Positions 7,631-15,685 of a stretch of 64,000 bases of DNA are shown here, piece by piece. The translations under genes were made by a program, and so were the position numbers. Positions within the stretch are counted from its first letter, which is position 1. Every line of letters starts with the position of its first letter. The stretch covers positions 1 to 64,000 of the forward strand of contig CAMYLK010000002.1 of NCBI GenBank assembly GCA_947259225.1, written 5' to 3'. Under the pieces are notes generated by a model. That model searched no databases and was not told where the DNA came from. It saw nothing but the letters and a program-made list of their open reading frames with translations. The stretch is from an uncultured Desulfobulbaceae bacterium (GTDB taxonomy: Bacteria; Desulfobacterota; Desulfobulbia; Desulfobulbales; Desulfobulbaceae).

Positions 7631-9895
7631 ATGAAAAAAATACTGTTGTTGCTTTTTATTCTATTTGTAGGTGCTGTAGCTACTCTTTATAATTTCAGGG
7701 AATTCTTTAATTTCAGGGAGTTGGCTTATATTCAGTCACAAGCTTCTGAAACTTTTCTGCATATTTATCCCAAAACATCACTTCAAAACCGTGCAGAGGC
7801 GTTTCTGCATAGCAAAGATTTACAACCTGCTTCAATAGTCTACGAGTGGATGCCATATTATCACCGGCACCCTGAACCTGAGAAAATCGCAGAGGTGTTA
7901 AATGTAGTTGCTACAAAGGGAAGGGTGTTGGAAAGCTTGCCGATCTCCGCCAATAAGGGTGCAGGTGCTTTCATGCAGTCAGTAAAATACTCCGTTGTTG
8001 AAAATTTACAGTCTGTGCAAAAGTATGCACCAGGGTTCCTGTCAGAAATCTTGACCCCCAAGGACAAGATAGCTCTTTACCAAGGAAATACAGAGGCTTT
8101 TGTCCATTTTTTCAGCAGCCTTCTTTATGCAAATAAGGAAGAAATGAAAGAATTTGAGTCTTTAATGCTTACTTATCCTGAACCATGGAAATCCATTGCA
8201 CAGAAAATACTCTCAAATGCCGAGAATTATAAATCAATTGAATTACAAAAATCTTCTGATGTTGACAAACTTTGGGCAGAATATATGGCCACAGGAGATG
8301 CTCGCCTGGTTCACCAACTGGCGGACGTGCTTTCGTTGAACGAGTCCGAAAAGGACAACAATGAACTTCTTAATGCTGCAGTATCAAGCCTGCTGAACTA
8401 TTCCAGATATTACATAGAAGTATATGAACTTATTAGAGAGAAGGCCGAGAAAGAAGAAGGCATCAGCAAGAAACGGTTTTCAGAACTGTTTAAAGCTGTT
8501 GAAAAATATTATAGCGAGCTGGGTAAAGGATACTTGAGGCGTGGAGTAAACTACACAAACATGAAACAATACGCACTGTCTCACCGGGATTATCATATGG
8601 CAATCAGTATTTTTCCCGATTTTGCCAATGTCTATATAAACATGGCAACCACATATGAGTATGAAGGAAAAATGGAAAGGGCGTTTGCTTCAATTCAAAA
8701 AGCATATCAAGTTGCTCCCTGGAATTCTTCCGCCTGCTACGGGTTGGGTCGACATTACTATATTAAAGGTAAACTGAATAAAGCATTGGAGTTGTATGGT
8801 GAGGCTTATAAAATTCATCCTGAGGGTCATTTTTATCTTGATGCAATTGCACAAACTTACAGGCGCATGGGTGACAAGGAAAAAGCAATAAAATATTACC
8901 ATCAGTACCTGGAAAAATCTCCACATGGATTACGCTCGGATGAAATCAGGAAATACCTCATTTCTGTCAATGCACCGATTGAAGTAGACCCAGATGATCC
9001 AGTCATTATGTTAAAAAATACAGAATTTTCCAGGCTGGAATCACATTTCAAAACCCTTTTACATGAGAAGAAAAAGGACCGTTACGGCCACAGTTATTTA
9101 AGTAATGCTTATGATTATCTGTGCTATGAGAACGATGCATATTATTCTCCGGATGAATGGGTTGAATATTTCACGCAATGGGTTGAAAACTCCCCCGACT
9201 CGAATTTCGCCAATACTGCCGCAGGGATTTTTTATATTCGATATGCCTGGCATGCCAGGGGGAGCGGATGGTCTAATACCGTAACAGATAAAGGACATGA
9301 TGCTTATAGGGAAAGACTTGAACAGGCAGAAAAGTATCTTGAAAAAGCCTTCGAGCTTGAACCCACTGACCCCATAGCACCAGCATCGTTAATAACAGTA
9401 GCAATGGCTCTGGGAAAGGGTGACGATGTAATGGAGAAACAATTTCAAAGGGCGATACAGGCGGATGCGACTGAATACGAAGCATATTTGAATAAACTTG
9501 TCTATCTTATGCCAAAGTGGAGAGGTTCGAAAAATGCAATGTTTCGTTTTGCCCGGAATTCTGCACGAAATGCACCGCCAAATACACTTATTCCCTTTGT
9601 GCTGGTTAAGGCCCACTGGGAAACGTACTATAGGGCTGACAATCAAGACACATATTTTAAGCATCCTGCAGTTTGGAAAGAAGTAAAAACTGTATATACG
9701 TTGATCTGTTCTCAATTTCCAGAATCAATGGTGAAATATAACTGGTTTGCCAGGGCCGCTTACCTTGCCGGAGACTATGAAAAAGCTAAAGAATTATTTC
9801 AGGTTATCAATGACGAGTGGGATGATTCTGTATGGGGAAGCTACAAGGATTTCATTCGAATAAAAAATGATGTGAACAGAGCTGCGCAACAGTAA
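7631..9895 (+). CDS. Large TPR-repeat protein with N-terminal membrane anchor or signal
   Basis: A 754-residue protein. Residues 1-20 (MKKILLLLFILFVGAVATLY) form a signal anchor or uncleaved signal peptide. A helical N-terminal region of about 290 residues follows. Then come TPR units from about 300 to 430, with lines such as YINMATTYEYEGKMERAFAS and LGRHYYIKGKLNKALELYGE. More helical repeats run to the C-terminus (LAGDYEKAKELF). TPR arrays bind other proteins, so it is probably a periplasmic or membrane-attached scaffold. A GTG six bases upstream (7625) is an alternative start. It stands alone between AT-rich genes and a convergent phosphoribosyltransferase. Confidence 0.75.
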   Translation: MKKILLLLFILFVGAVATLYNFREFFNFRELAYIQSQASETFLHIYPKTSLQNRAEAFLHSKDLQPASIVYEWMPYYHRHPEPEKIAEVLNVVATKGRVLESLPISANKGAGAFMQSVKYSVVENLQSVQKYAPGFLSEILTPKDKIALYQGNTEAFVHFFSSLLYANKEEMKEFESLMLTYPEPWKSIAQKILSNAENYKSIELQKSSDVDKLWAEYMATGDARLVHQLADVLSLNESEKDNNELLNAAVSSLLNYSRYYIEVYELIREKAEKEEGISKKRFSELFKAVEKYYSELGKGYLRRGVNYTNMKQYALSHRDYHMAISIFPDFANVYINMATTYEYEGKMERAFASIQKAYQVAPWNSSACYGLGRHYYIKGKLNKALELYGEAYKIHPEGHFYLDAIAQTYRRMGDKEKAIKYYHQYLEKSPHGLRSDEIRKYLISVNAPIEVDPDDPVIMLKNTEFSRLESHFKTLLHEKKKDRYGHSYLSNAYDYLCYENDAYYSPDEWVEYFTQWVENSPDSNFANTAAGIFYIRYAWHARGSGWSNTVTDKGHDAYRERLEQAEKYLEKAFELEPTDPIAPASLITVAMALGKGDDVMEKQFQRAIQADATEYEAYLNKLVYLMPKWRGSKNAMFRFARNSARNAPPNTLIPFVLVKAHWETYYRADNQDTYFKHPAVWKEVKTVYTLICSQFPESMVKYNWFARAAYLAGDYEKAKELFQVINDEWDDSVWGSYKDFIRIKNDVNRAAQQ

Positions 9896-9944
9896 ATGTA
9901 GAGTTACATAATACACTCTTGGGGTCTTGAAATATAATATTTAC

Positions 9945-10667
9945 TCAGATGTTTTGCTCTGGTTCGTGTCTGTCCTGGAAGGAGTGCACCATCCTGCGGG
10001 CCTCAGCCTCATCGACATCATCCCACATCCGGTAGGCTGATGCCACGGCAAACTGCCTGCCACTTCGTATGTTTGCACAGTAGAGTTTGTCAACTCTGCT
10101 CATTATCTGGCCAAGGGATTCCTGATGCGCGGTAGGCACCGCAACAATTATCTTTCCGGCACCGGTATTCTGTAAAGCTGCCAGCGCCACCCGGATAGTG
10201 GAACCGGCTGCAATGCCGTCATCCACCAGGATGACCATCTGGTTTGCCAGATCAGGCCATTCCCGGTCACCGCGGAACAGCTTGACCCGCCGCTGGACCT
10301 TTTCCTGTGCTGCCCTTGTCTGCTGCTCAATTGTCGGTTTATCCAGGCCATAATAGGCAACATATTCTTCGTTGATCCAGACGCTGCCATCAAAGCCCAC
10401 TGCTCCGAAACCGGCTTCAGTATTCCATGGCAGCAATATTTTGCTCACGACAGCTACATCAAGGGGAAGAGTAAGGGCTTCGGCAATCTCCACGGCTACA
10501 GGCACCCCGCCTGAAGGAATACCAAGGATCAGGGGATTACCTCCCTTCCACTCTTCAAGCATTTCCGCAAGTACCTGACCGGCATGTCTCCGGCCCCGGA
10601 ATACACCTGTTTTCTCGCGGAATTGAGGAATATCATGGACAGAACTATTCATCGATACACTGTGCAA
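9945..10667 (-). CDS. Phosphoribosyltransferase-family protein
   Basis: A 240-residue type I PRTase fold. The PRPP loop is VILVDDGIAAGST near residues 146-158, preceded by LGIPSGGVPVA and VVSKILLPWN and followed by KIIVAVPTAH. This set belongs to the COG1926-type predicted phosphoribosyltransferases, often fused or linked to dienelactone hydrolases; here it stands alone. Substrate is unknown. The long frame begins with TTG at 10667; ATG at 10652 is an equal candidate and neither has a clear ribosome site. The gene converges with the TPR gene, with only 49 bp between stops. Confidence 0.8.
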   Translation of the reverse strand: MHSVSMNSSVHDIPQFREKTGVFRGRRHAGQVLAEMLEEWKGGNPLILGIPSGGVPVAVEIAEALTLPLDVAVVSKILLPWNTEAGFGAVGFDGSVWINEEYVAYYGLDKPTIEQQTRAAQEKVQRRVKLFRGDREWPDLANQMVILVDDGIAAGSTIRVALAALQNTGAGKIIVAVPTAHQESLGQIMSRVDKLYCANIRSGRQFAVASAYRMWDDVDEAEARRMVHSFQDRHEPEQNI

Positions 10668-10846
10668 TGGCCTGGATTTGAAGAGGAAATTGGTCCTTTC
10701 ACCTGTTTGCAGGTGATTTTTGTATTATCTCTCTTGTTTCTTTATCTTCTTCTTTCTGTGGGAAAACGTAAGCATGAGGGGGTATTTTGTACAGGGGGGC
10801 TGGAGGTAGAAGGTAGAAGGCGGGAGGCAGACAGCCAAATAATTAG

Positions 10847-10890
10847 GGTCAGAGTAAAATTAAAACGGAGAATTTAAATTCATTCTGACC
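10847..10890. repeat. REP-like palindrome GGTCAGAGTAAAATT
   Basis: GGTCAGAGTAAAATT is inverted as AAATTCATTCTGACC across a 14-nt centre. The same half-site occurs at 885-900 and, altered, at 5143 and 6305/6781. It resembles REP units mobilised in trans, but no transposase of that kind is in the window. Confidence 0.55.
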
Positions 10891-10980
10891 ACAATTCTTG
10901 AATGCTCCAAACCGTTCAAAAAGCGCACGTACCTGGATGTTTCGGGCAGAAGCGGGGCATTGAAAGGCAGCGCAGTTTCT

Positions 10981-12120
10981 TTACTGCCGTAAACGCTTTA
11001 CTGTCGACACTATAACCTCAAGGGCACGGTCAATCTCATCTCTGGTGGTGAATCTGCCGGTGGAGAAACGCAGAGTGCCCTTGGCCCATTCTTCCGGCAC
11101 CTGCATGGCCTTCAGCACATGGGAAATCTCCACATGGTCAGCGTGACAGGCTGCTCCTGCCGAGGCGGCAACATGCGGGCCGATCTCCTTGAGGATGCGG
11201 TTGGCCTCCAGACCACAGAAGGAGACGCTGCAGGTATTTGGCAGGCGCTGCTGCCGGTGACCGTTAAAGCGGACCTCGGTGAGTGCTGCTGCCAGACCAT
11301 CTTCCAGCCGGTCGCGCATCTCCCGCATATGCTGGGCGTGCTGCTCCAGATCAGCAGCTGCGACCGCACAGGCCTTGCCCAGGCCGACGATCTCAAGAAC
11401 ATTCTCCGTACCTGCCCGTCGGCCGTTCTCCTGACCAGCACCATGGCAGAAAATCCCGGATTCGATTCCATCCCGGATGTAGAGCGCCCCGACCCCCTTT
11501 GGGGCGTAAACCTTATGTCCGGCCACAGAGAGGAGATCCACCCCCAGGTCATCCACCCGCGTGGGGACCTTGCCAACCGACTGGGCAGCATCCGTGTGCA
11601 TCAGGATTCCGTGCTGACGGGCCAGGGCAGAGATCTCGGCAATGGGCTGGATCGTACCCGCCTCATTGTTGGCGTGCATGATGGAGATCATAATGGTGTC
11701 GGGCCGGATGGCGGCTGACACATCGGACGGGCTGACCAGTCCTTCCCTGTCGACGGGAATAATGGTGAGAGTAAAACCAAGGTGTTCCATGAAACGGCAC
11801 ACCTCAAGGGTGGCCGGATGTTCAATGCTCGAGGTGATGATATGGGTACCCGCGGCATACCGGGCGCCGCCAGTGCTCTTAAGAGCATGATTGTTGGACT
11901 CTGTACCTCCGCTGGTAAAGAGTACCTCAGGGGGCGTGCAGCCCAGGATTCCCGCAACCTGTGAGCGGGATTCCATAATCGCTTTTTTCGGGCCCTGGCC
12001 ATAGGCATGGCTGCTGGAGGGATTACCGAATTCGGTCTGCAGAAAGGGAAGCATGGCATCGATCACTTCCGGGGCATGGGGCGTTGTGGCATTGTAGTCA
12101 AGATAGATGGGCCGGGTCAT
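10981..12120 (-). CDS. Class V PLP cysteine desulfurase, selenocysteine-lyase-like
   Basis: A 379-residue NifS/IscS-family enzyme. YLDYNATTPHAPEV begins the fold, FTSGGTESNNHAL binds PLP phosphate, HTDAAQSVGK holds the PLP ring and SVAGHKVYAPKG contains the Schiff-base Lys. The active-site segment reads ASAGAACHADH, unlike the usual SGSACTS of IscS. As I recall it, animal selenocysteine lyase carries GAACHSDH there, and GQENGRRAGTEN and RLPNTCSVSF are also lyase-like. So it may release sulfur from cysteine or selenium from selenocysteine. GAGGAG lies 10 nt before ATG 12120; the frame runs further upstream without a better start. It is divergent from the riboswitch-controlled gene at 12450. 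Confidence 0.85.
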   Translation of the reverse strand: MTRPIYLDYNATTPHAPEVIDAMLPFLQTEFGNPSSSHAYGQGPKKAIMESRSQVAGILGCTPPEVLFTSGGTESNNHALKSTGGARYAAGTHIITSSIEHPATLEVCRFMEHLGFTLTIIPVDREGLVSPSDVSAAIRPDTIMISIMHANNEAGTIQPIAEISALARQHGILMHTDAAQSVGKVPTRVDDLGVDLLSVAGHKVYAPKGVGALYIRDGIESGIFCHGAGQENGRRAGTENVLEIVGLGKACAVAAADLEQHAQHMREMRDRLEDGLAAALTEVRFNGHRQQRLPNTCSVSFCGLEANRILKEIGPHVAASAGAACHADHVEISHVLKAMQVPEEWAKGTLRFSTGRFTTRDEIDRALEVIVSTVKRLRQ

Positions 12121-12252
12121 GTCATTCAACTCCTCGGGACGATGTTGTTGTTCTCCACAAGATAACATATTTTCAGCTAATACCAATTGAGTACATGTAC
12201 ATGAAGGCTTGACTGTGAGCTTGACATGCATATTTTTTAAAAATGCCTCTAT

Positions 12253-12331
12253 AAAGTAAAAGCCAAACCATTTGTGAGAATGGGTCGGAAAACAACGGGT
12301 CTTGATAATCGGAGACAGCCGGGTTGCCTTT
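12253..12331 (+). promoter_or_regulatory. GEMM-I riboswitch aptamer 2 (predicted c-di-GMP)
   Basis: It has the same layout as the first aptamer. AAAG (12253-12256) pairs with CTTT (12328-12331). CCATTT/GAATGG is capped by a GTGA tetraloop. The core is GGGTCGGAAAACAACGGGTC, the second stem is GTCT/AGAC, and AGCCGGGTTGCC closes it. The base matching Vc2 G20 is G (12262), which favours c-di-GMP over cGAMP. A terminator overlaps its 3' strand. The regulated gene is the Met/Gly-rich exported protein at 12450. Confidence 0.85.
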
Positions 12332-12355
12332 GCAGGAAGGTTGTTCGGCTTTTTT
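12318..12355 (+). terminator. Intrinsic terminator, expression platform of riboswitch 2
   Basis: GCCGGGTTGCCTT (12318-12330) pairs with AAGGTTGTTCGGC (12337-12349) with wobbles and one mismatch, then six T. The 5' arm is shared with the aptamer, as in riboswitch 1, so ligand binding should permit read-through. Confidence 0.8.
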
Positions 12356-12449
12356 ATTTGGAGTTGAAAGCAGGTTGCTGAATTTACAGAGGGCCATAGG
12401 GTTCAACCTGAAACTATGGGCGTTCATAAAGACATGGGAGGGATGTGAT

Positions 12450-13031
12450 ATGAAGAAGATTATTATCGCTGCAATAGCTGTTATTATTCTTGCTGCTGCT
12501 CCCGGCCTGGCTCAGATGATGGGCGGTGGTCCACACATGATGCAGGAGCAGTTTTATTCAGGTCAGCAGGAGAATCCTTATGGGGGGCATCCCGGTATGA
12601 TACCGGGTTTTGGTCCTGGTATGGGTCCGGGCATGATGGGTCATCACGGTTATGGTATGGGACCAGGAATGATGATGGGTGGTTACGGTATGGGGCCGAG
12701 TATGATGATGCGCGGATATGGTATGCATCCAGGCATGATGGGGCACAACAGTTTTGGAATGGGCCCGGGCATGATGGGCGGTTATGGCATGTCCTCACCG
12801 TGTGGAGGTCACTTCTGGTCTGATAAGGATCATACAAAATTTCTTGATGATACAAGAGAAATCCGTAAAAAAATACACATCCTGATGTTTGATTTTGGTG
12901 AACTCAGGCGCAGCCCCGAACCGGACATGAAAAAACTTCAGGAAATTGAAAAAGAGATATATGAGTTGAAGAAAGAGGTCTACACCCACAAGGTAAAACA
13001 ACACAGAAATTATTTTGAAGGGAAAGAATAA
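12450..13031 (+). CDS. Exported Met/Gly-rich protein with Spy/ZraP-like C-terminus
   Basis: A 193-residue protein. Signal peptide MKKIIIAAIAVIILAAAPGL is cut near AQ. Residues 25-115 are repeats of the type GYGMGPGMMGH, very rich in Met, Gly and His, as in proteins that hold copper or zinc. The C-terminus (FLDDTREIRKKIHILMFD, then EKEIYELKKEV) is a helical hairpin like the Spy/CpxP/ZraP periplasmic chaperone family. The likely role is envelope metal or stress protection. GGGAGGG precedes the ATG. A GEMM riboswitch with terminator occupies its leader, so its expression should follow c-di-GMP. Confidence 0.8.
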   Translation: MKKIIIAAIAVIILAAAPGLAQMMGGGPHMMQEQFYSGQQENPYGGHPGMIPGFGPGMGPGMMGHHGYGMGPGMMMGGYGMGPSMMMRGYGMHPGMMGHNSFGMGPGMMGGYGMSSPCGGHFWSDKDHTKFLDDTREIRKKIHILMFDFGELRRSPEPDMKKLQEIEKEIYELKKEVYTHKVKQHRNYFEGKE

Positions 13032-13319
13032 AGGTGAGACTGGAGGCTGGAGACTGGAGACTAGGAGGCTGGAGGTTGTTAAGCGGAAGGAGTTTAGGGA
13101 ATTAGAGTAAGACTTCTCACGTTTGTTCGAATAATCACTATCCTTTCCATTGCACACCAAGTTGACATTTATTGTCACAATATCGTTATTATCTTTCGAA
13201 AATTGTAATATACCGTTCTGCCCAGGCTGTGAAGGCGGAATTTTCTTTGATGGCCAACAAATTGATTTTACGTTGATTAATTGACCTCAGCACTGTTTGT
13301 GCCACACTGTGCCTGTCGT
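13032..13319. other. Repeat-rich spacer
   Basis: GGAGGCTGGAGACTGGAG tracts lie at 13035-13078 and a partial TTTCTCACGTTTGTTCGA module at 13112-13135. No gene is recognised. Confidence 0.5.
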
Positions 13320-13335
13320 TGGCTTAAATTTTGCA
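13320..13335 (+). promoter_or_regulatory. Possible sigma-54 promoter
   Basis: TGGCTTAAATTTTGCA keeps GG and GC exactly 10 bp apart and has a good -12 half (TTTGC), but the -24 half is TGGCTT rather than TGGCAC. It lies about 110 bp before the Cys-rich small gene. Confidence 0.4.
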
Positions 13336-13443
13336 ATAATTTCAATATATAGGTCAAAGTTTTCGAGTACGACCTCTAACGGAGGCTTAAATACTTTGCT
13401 CGAGTGGGTAAGTATTGTATGGCCGTAACCCTGAGGTGAAAAT

Positions 13444-13647
13444 ATGGCTGTCTGGAAATTTACAGTTCATGAGAATGCAGTCACGTACGGTAACAAAAAA
13501 CGCCTGAAGTTCACCAGTAACGGGTGCAACGAGCCCTACAAAGACCGCTACTGGTGCCCGAAGATGAAGTGGTTTCACCGTTCCCCCTGTCCTTTTGAGA
13601 ATCTGCGGGAATGCGAAAACTACATTATGATGTGCGGCTGTCTTTAA
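13444..13647 (+). CDS. Small cysteine-rich protein
   Basis: A 67-residue protein beginning MAVWKFTVHENAVTYGNKKR, with seven Cys in the second half in the contexts NGC, WCP, SPCPF, REC and MCGC. These could hold a zinc or iron-sulfur site. GAGGTGA lies 6 nt before the ATG. There is no signal peptide, so it is probably cytoplasmic. I recognise no named family. The frame has the codon use of real genes here and a good start, so I take it as a genuine gene of unknown role. Confidence 0.65.
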   Translation: MAVWKFTVHENAVTYGNKKRLKFTSNGCNEPYKDRYWCPKMKWFHRSPCPFENLRECENYIMMCGCL

Positions 13648-13725
13648 GATGGAAAAATTTTTCGACTGCAGATCTTCGGGTGTGGATAGGCAAGCGTAAC
13701 ACCTGGTGGAAGTAATATCCATGAT

Positions 13726-14097
13726 TCAGGCATTCCGGTGTCTGATAATATTCTTCAGGCTTTCTATGAGTTTGCTCGCTTGCTTTTTGCTGAAACTCTC
13801 CAAGGTAGACTTCCTGTAGTATTTCTTTGTAAAATTGATAAAATGGTCCTCATTCCACCCAGCCTCTGATACCAGGTGCTTTATGTACATCTTCTGGCGC
13901 AGGGTGATGACATCACGGCTGCTCCGATAATGCCGGCTGCGGACAAAATGATGCATGAGCTTCCGGAAACCATTTTCATCCAGATCTTTTGCGGACCGCA
14001 CCCCCGCATATTTCTCTAGAATGTCCCGATATTCTTCGTCTGAGAGCCCGAGCTCTTTTTTAACTATATGAATAACAGCAAGTTTTTTCCTGTCCAT
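13726..14097 (-). CDS. GemA/gp16-like (DUF1018) protein
   Basis: A 123-residue protein. MDRKKLAVIHIVKKELGLSD, then EYRDILEKYAGVRSAKDLDE, fits the phage Mu gp16 (GemA) family, DUF1018. The C-terminal LSKKQ-like stretch (FSKKQASKLIESLKNI) is also typical. In Mu-like phages this protein is a host-gene modulator; here it stands alone with no phage genes nearby, so it may be a domesticated or lineage-specific copy. The start ATG at 14097 lies in ACAGGAAAAA-free sequence and its ribosome site is weak. It is cytoplasmic and probably nucleic-acid associated. Confidence 0.7.
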   Translation of the reverse strand: MDRKKLAVIHIVKKELGLSDEEYRDILEKYAGVRSAKDLDENGFRKLMHHFVRSRHYRSSRDVITLRQKMYIKHLVSEAGWNEDHFINFTKKYYRKSTLESFSKKQASKLIESLKNIIRHRNA

Positions 14098-14151
14098 TCC
14101 ATATCAACCCGTACGTAAAGCACAGGGGCAGTTTCTTGAATATTGCGGATT

Positions 14152-15096
14152 TTATCCGCCTGTTACATCAAGGATGATTTTGCCCCTGGTATGGCCGGTC
14201 TCGCTTGCGAGATGGGCTTTGTCTGCCTCATGGAGAGGGAAGACCTTGGCAACTTCCGGACGGACATGGCCGCTGTCGATCAGAACAGCGATCTCTCCTA
14301 ACTGACGTGCATCAGGCTGGACAAAAACAAATGCAGAGAGTTTGTTCAGTGCATCCATTCCCCCTTCCCCTTCCGCGGCTCCGGGTAGGGCTGATACCAG
14401 GATGCCACCCCTCTTCAGGACCTTCCATGAACGCTGCCAGACCTCACCGCCCATGGTATCGAACACCACGTCCGCATCATGCACCACATCTTCAAATGCG
14501 GTTTCGCTATAATCAATTGTCTCATGGGCCCCTATTGACTTGAGATATGCATGATTTCGGGCTGATGCCGTGGTGATAACATGGGCTCCGGACCATTTGG
14601 CAAATTGAACGGCAAAATGGCCGACACCTCCGGCAGCCGCATGGATGAGGATTTTCTGACCCGCATGCAGATGGGCCAGGTCAAAAAGAGCCTGCCAGGC
14701 GGTCAAACCGGCCAATGGTACGGCAGCCGCATGGATATAATCAATGCTCTCCGGCATCACTGCCACTTCGGAGGACTTAACGGCTATATATTGGGCATAG
14801 GCACCGTTGCGGAATATATCCGGCCGGGAATAAACCTTGTCGCCAACCTCCATTCCCGTTACTTCCGGCCCTTTTTCTTCAATGACGCCTGCAACGTCCC
14901 AGCCGGGTGTAAGGGGCAGGGTCACCATATTTTCAAGATATCCGTTTCGAATTTTCCAGTCGACGGGATTGACCCCCGATGCATGGACCCTGATCAGTAC
15001 ATCATCATCATTCAGTCCCGGCCGGGGAACATCCTCATATTGCAGAACTTCCGGCCCGCCATAGGAGTGAATCCGTATTGCTTTCATTGTTGTCAT
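14152..15096 (-). CDS. Zinc-free NADP-dependent oxidoreductase (quinone reductase-like MDR)
   Basis: A 314-residue medium-chain reductase of the zeta-crystallin/Qor branch. It begins MKAIRIHSYGGPEVLQYEDV and has ASGVNPVDWKIRNG in the substrate lobe. The nucleotide-binding motif is HAAAGGVGHFAVQFAKWSGA, followed by ITTASARN for NADPH. The zinc ligands of alcohol dehydrogenases are absent. It should reduce quinones or enones with NADPH in the cytoplasm. ATG 15096 is preceded by AGGGAGA at 8 nt and is preferred to the longer frame that starts at 15123. Confidence 0.88.
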   Translation of the reverse strand: MTTMKAIRIHSYGGPEVLQYEDVPRPGLNDDDVLIRVHASGVNPVDWKIRNGYLENMVTLPLTPGWDVAGVIEEKGPEVTGMEVGDKVYSRPDIFRNGAYAQYIAVKSSEVAVMPESIDYIHAAAVPLAGLTAWQALFDLAHLHAGQKILIHAAAGGVGHFAVQFAKWSGAHVITTASARNHAYLKSIGAHETIDYSETAFEDVVHDADVVFDTMGGEVWQRSWKVLKRGGILVSALPGAAEGEGGMDALNKLSAFVFVQPDARQLGEIAVLIDSGHVRPEVAKVFPLHEADKAHLASETGHTRGKIILDVTGG

Positions 15097-15123
15097 AGCT
15101 GTTCTCCCTGTATCATATGCCAT

Positions 15124-15481
15124 CTGTTCCCTGAAATATATTCAACTTGTGCGAGGGATCAGGGAACCGGTTTAACTTCTGTACTTAAAACAATAATGAC
15201 GTATGGTGAAAAATCGAGCGGAAGGAAAGATCAGGCTGGAGGTTTTTAGACTGGAGGCTGGAGGAAACATGCTGGAGGTTGGAGGCTGGAGACAGGAGGG
15301 AGACTGGAGGCTGGAATGTAAAGATTTCTCACGTTCGTTCGAGGTAAGCGAGGCACGAGACTCCGGGTAACACTTTTAGGGGTTTAGGTATTTAGGCTGA
15401 AGGGGATTAGGGAGAAGGTTAAAGGTATAAGGTATAATGAAGAAGTTGGCTTTTGTTATTTTTTCTGAATAATAAGACAGA
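15124..15481. repeat. Composite of dispersed repeats
   Basis: GGCTGGAGG-type tracts (15235-15315), the TTTCTCACGTTCGTTCGAGG module (15323-15370) and TTTAGGTATTTAGGCTGAAGG (15380-15402) follow one another. This is the fullest composite in the window. No gene is present. Confidence 0.7.
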
Positions 15482-15685
15482 ATGAAAAGAGAAGATCTTA
15501 TTATATTAATCCTCGGGCTTCTGTTGCTGGCCGGTATGCTGTTGACATTCTTCTTTGGCGGAGAAAAAAGCAGGCATGGGGTGGGGAGTATAGAGGCTGG
15601 AGGGGGGAATCAGGATGGAGGCGGGAGACTGGAGGCTGAATACCTTTTACATACAGTGCAAAACCCTTTAATCAAGCCTACCTGA
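15482..15685 (+). CDS. Small membrane protein with repeat-derived C-terminus
   Basis: A 67-residue frame. Residues 1-35 (MKREDLIILILGLLLLAGML, then LTFFFGGEKSRHGVGS) form one membrane helix followed by a basic turn, which looks like a real small membrane protein. Residues 36-51 are encoded by a GGAGGCTGGAGG repeat tract, so the original 3' end was probably overwritten. The frame overlaps the convergent amidohydrolase stop by 8 bp. No clear ribosome site is seen, so it may be a decayed gene. Confidence 0.45.
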   Translation: MKREDLIILILGLLLLAGMLLTFFFGGEKSRHGVGSIEAGGGNQDGGGRLEAEYLLHTVQNPLIKPT

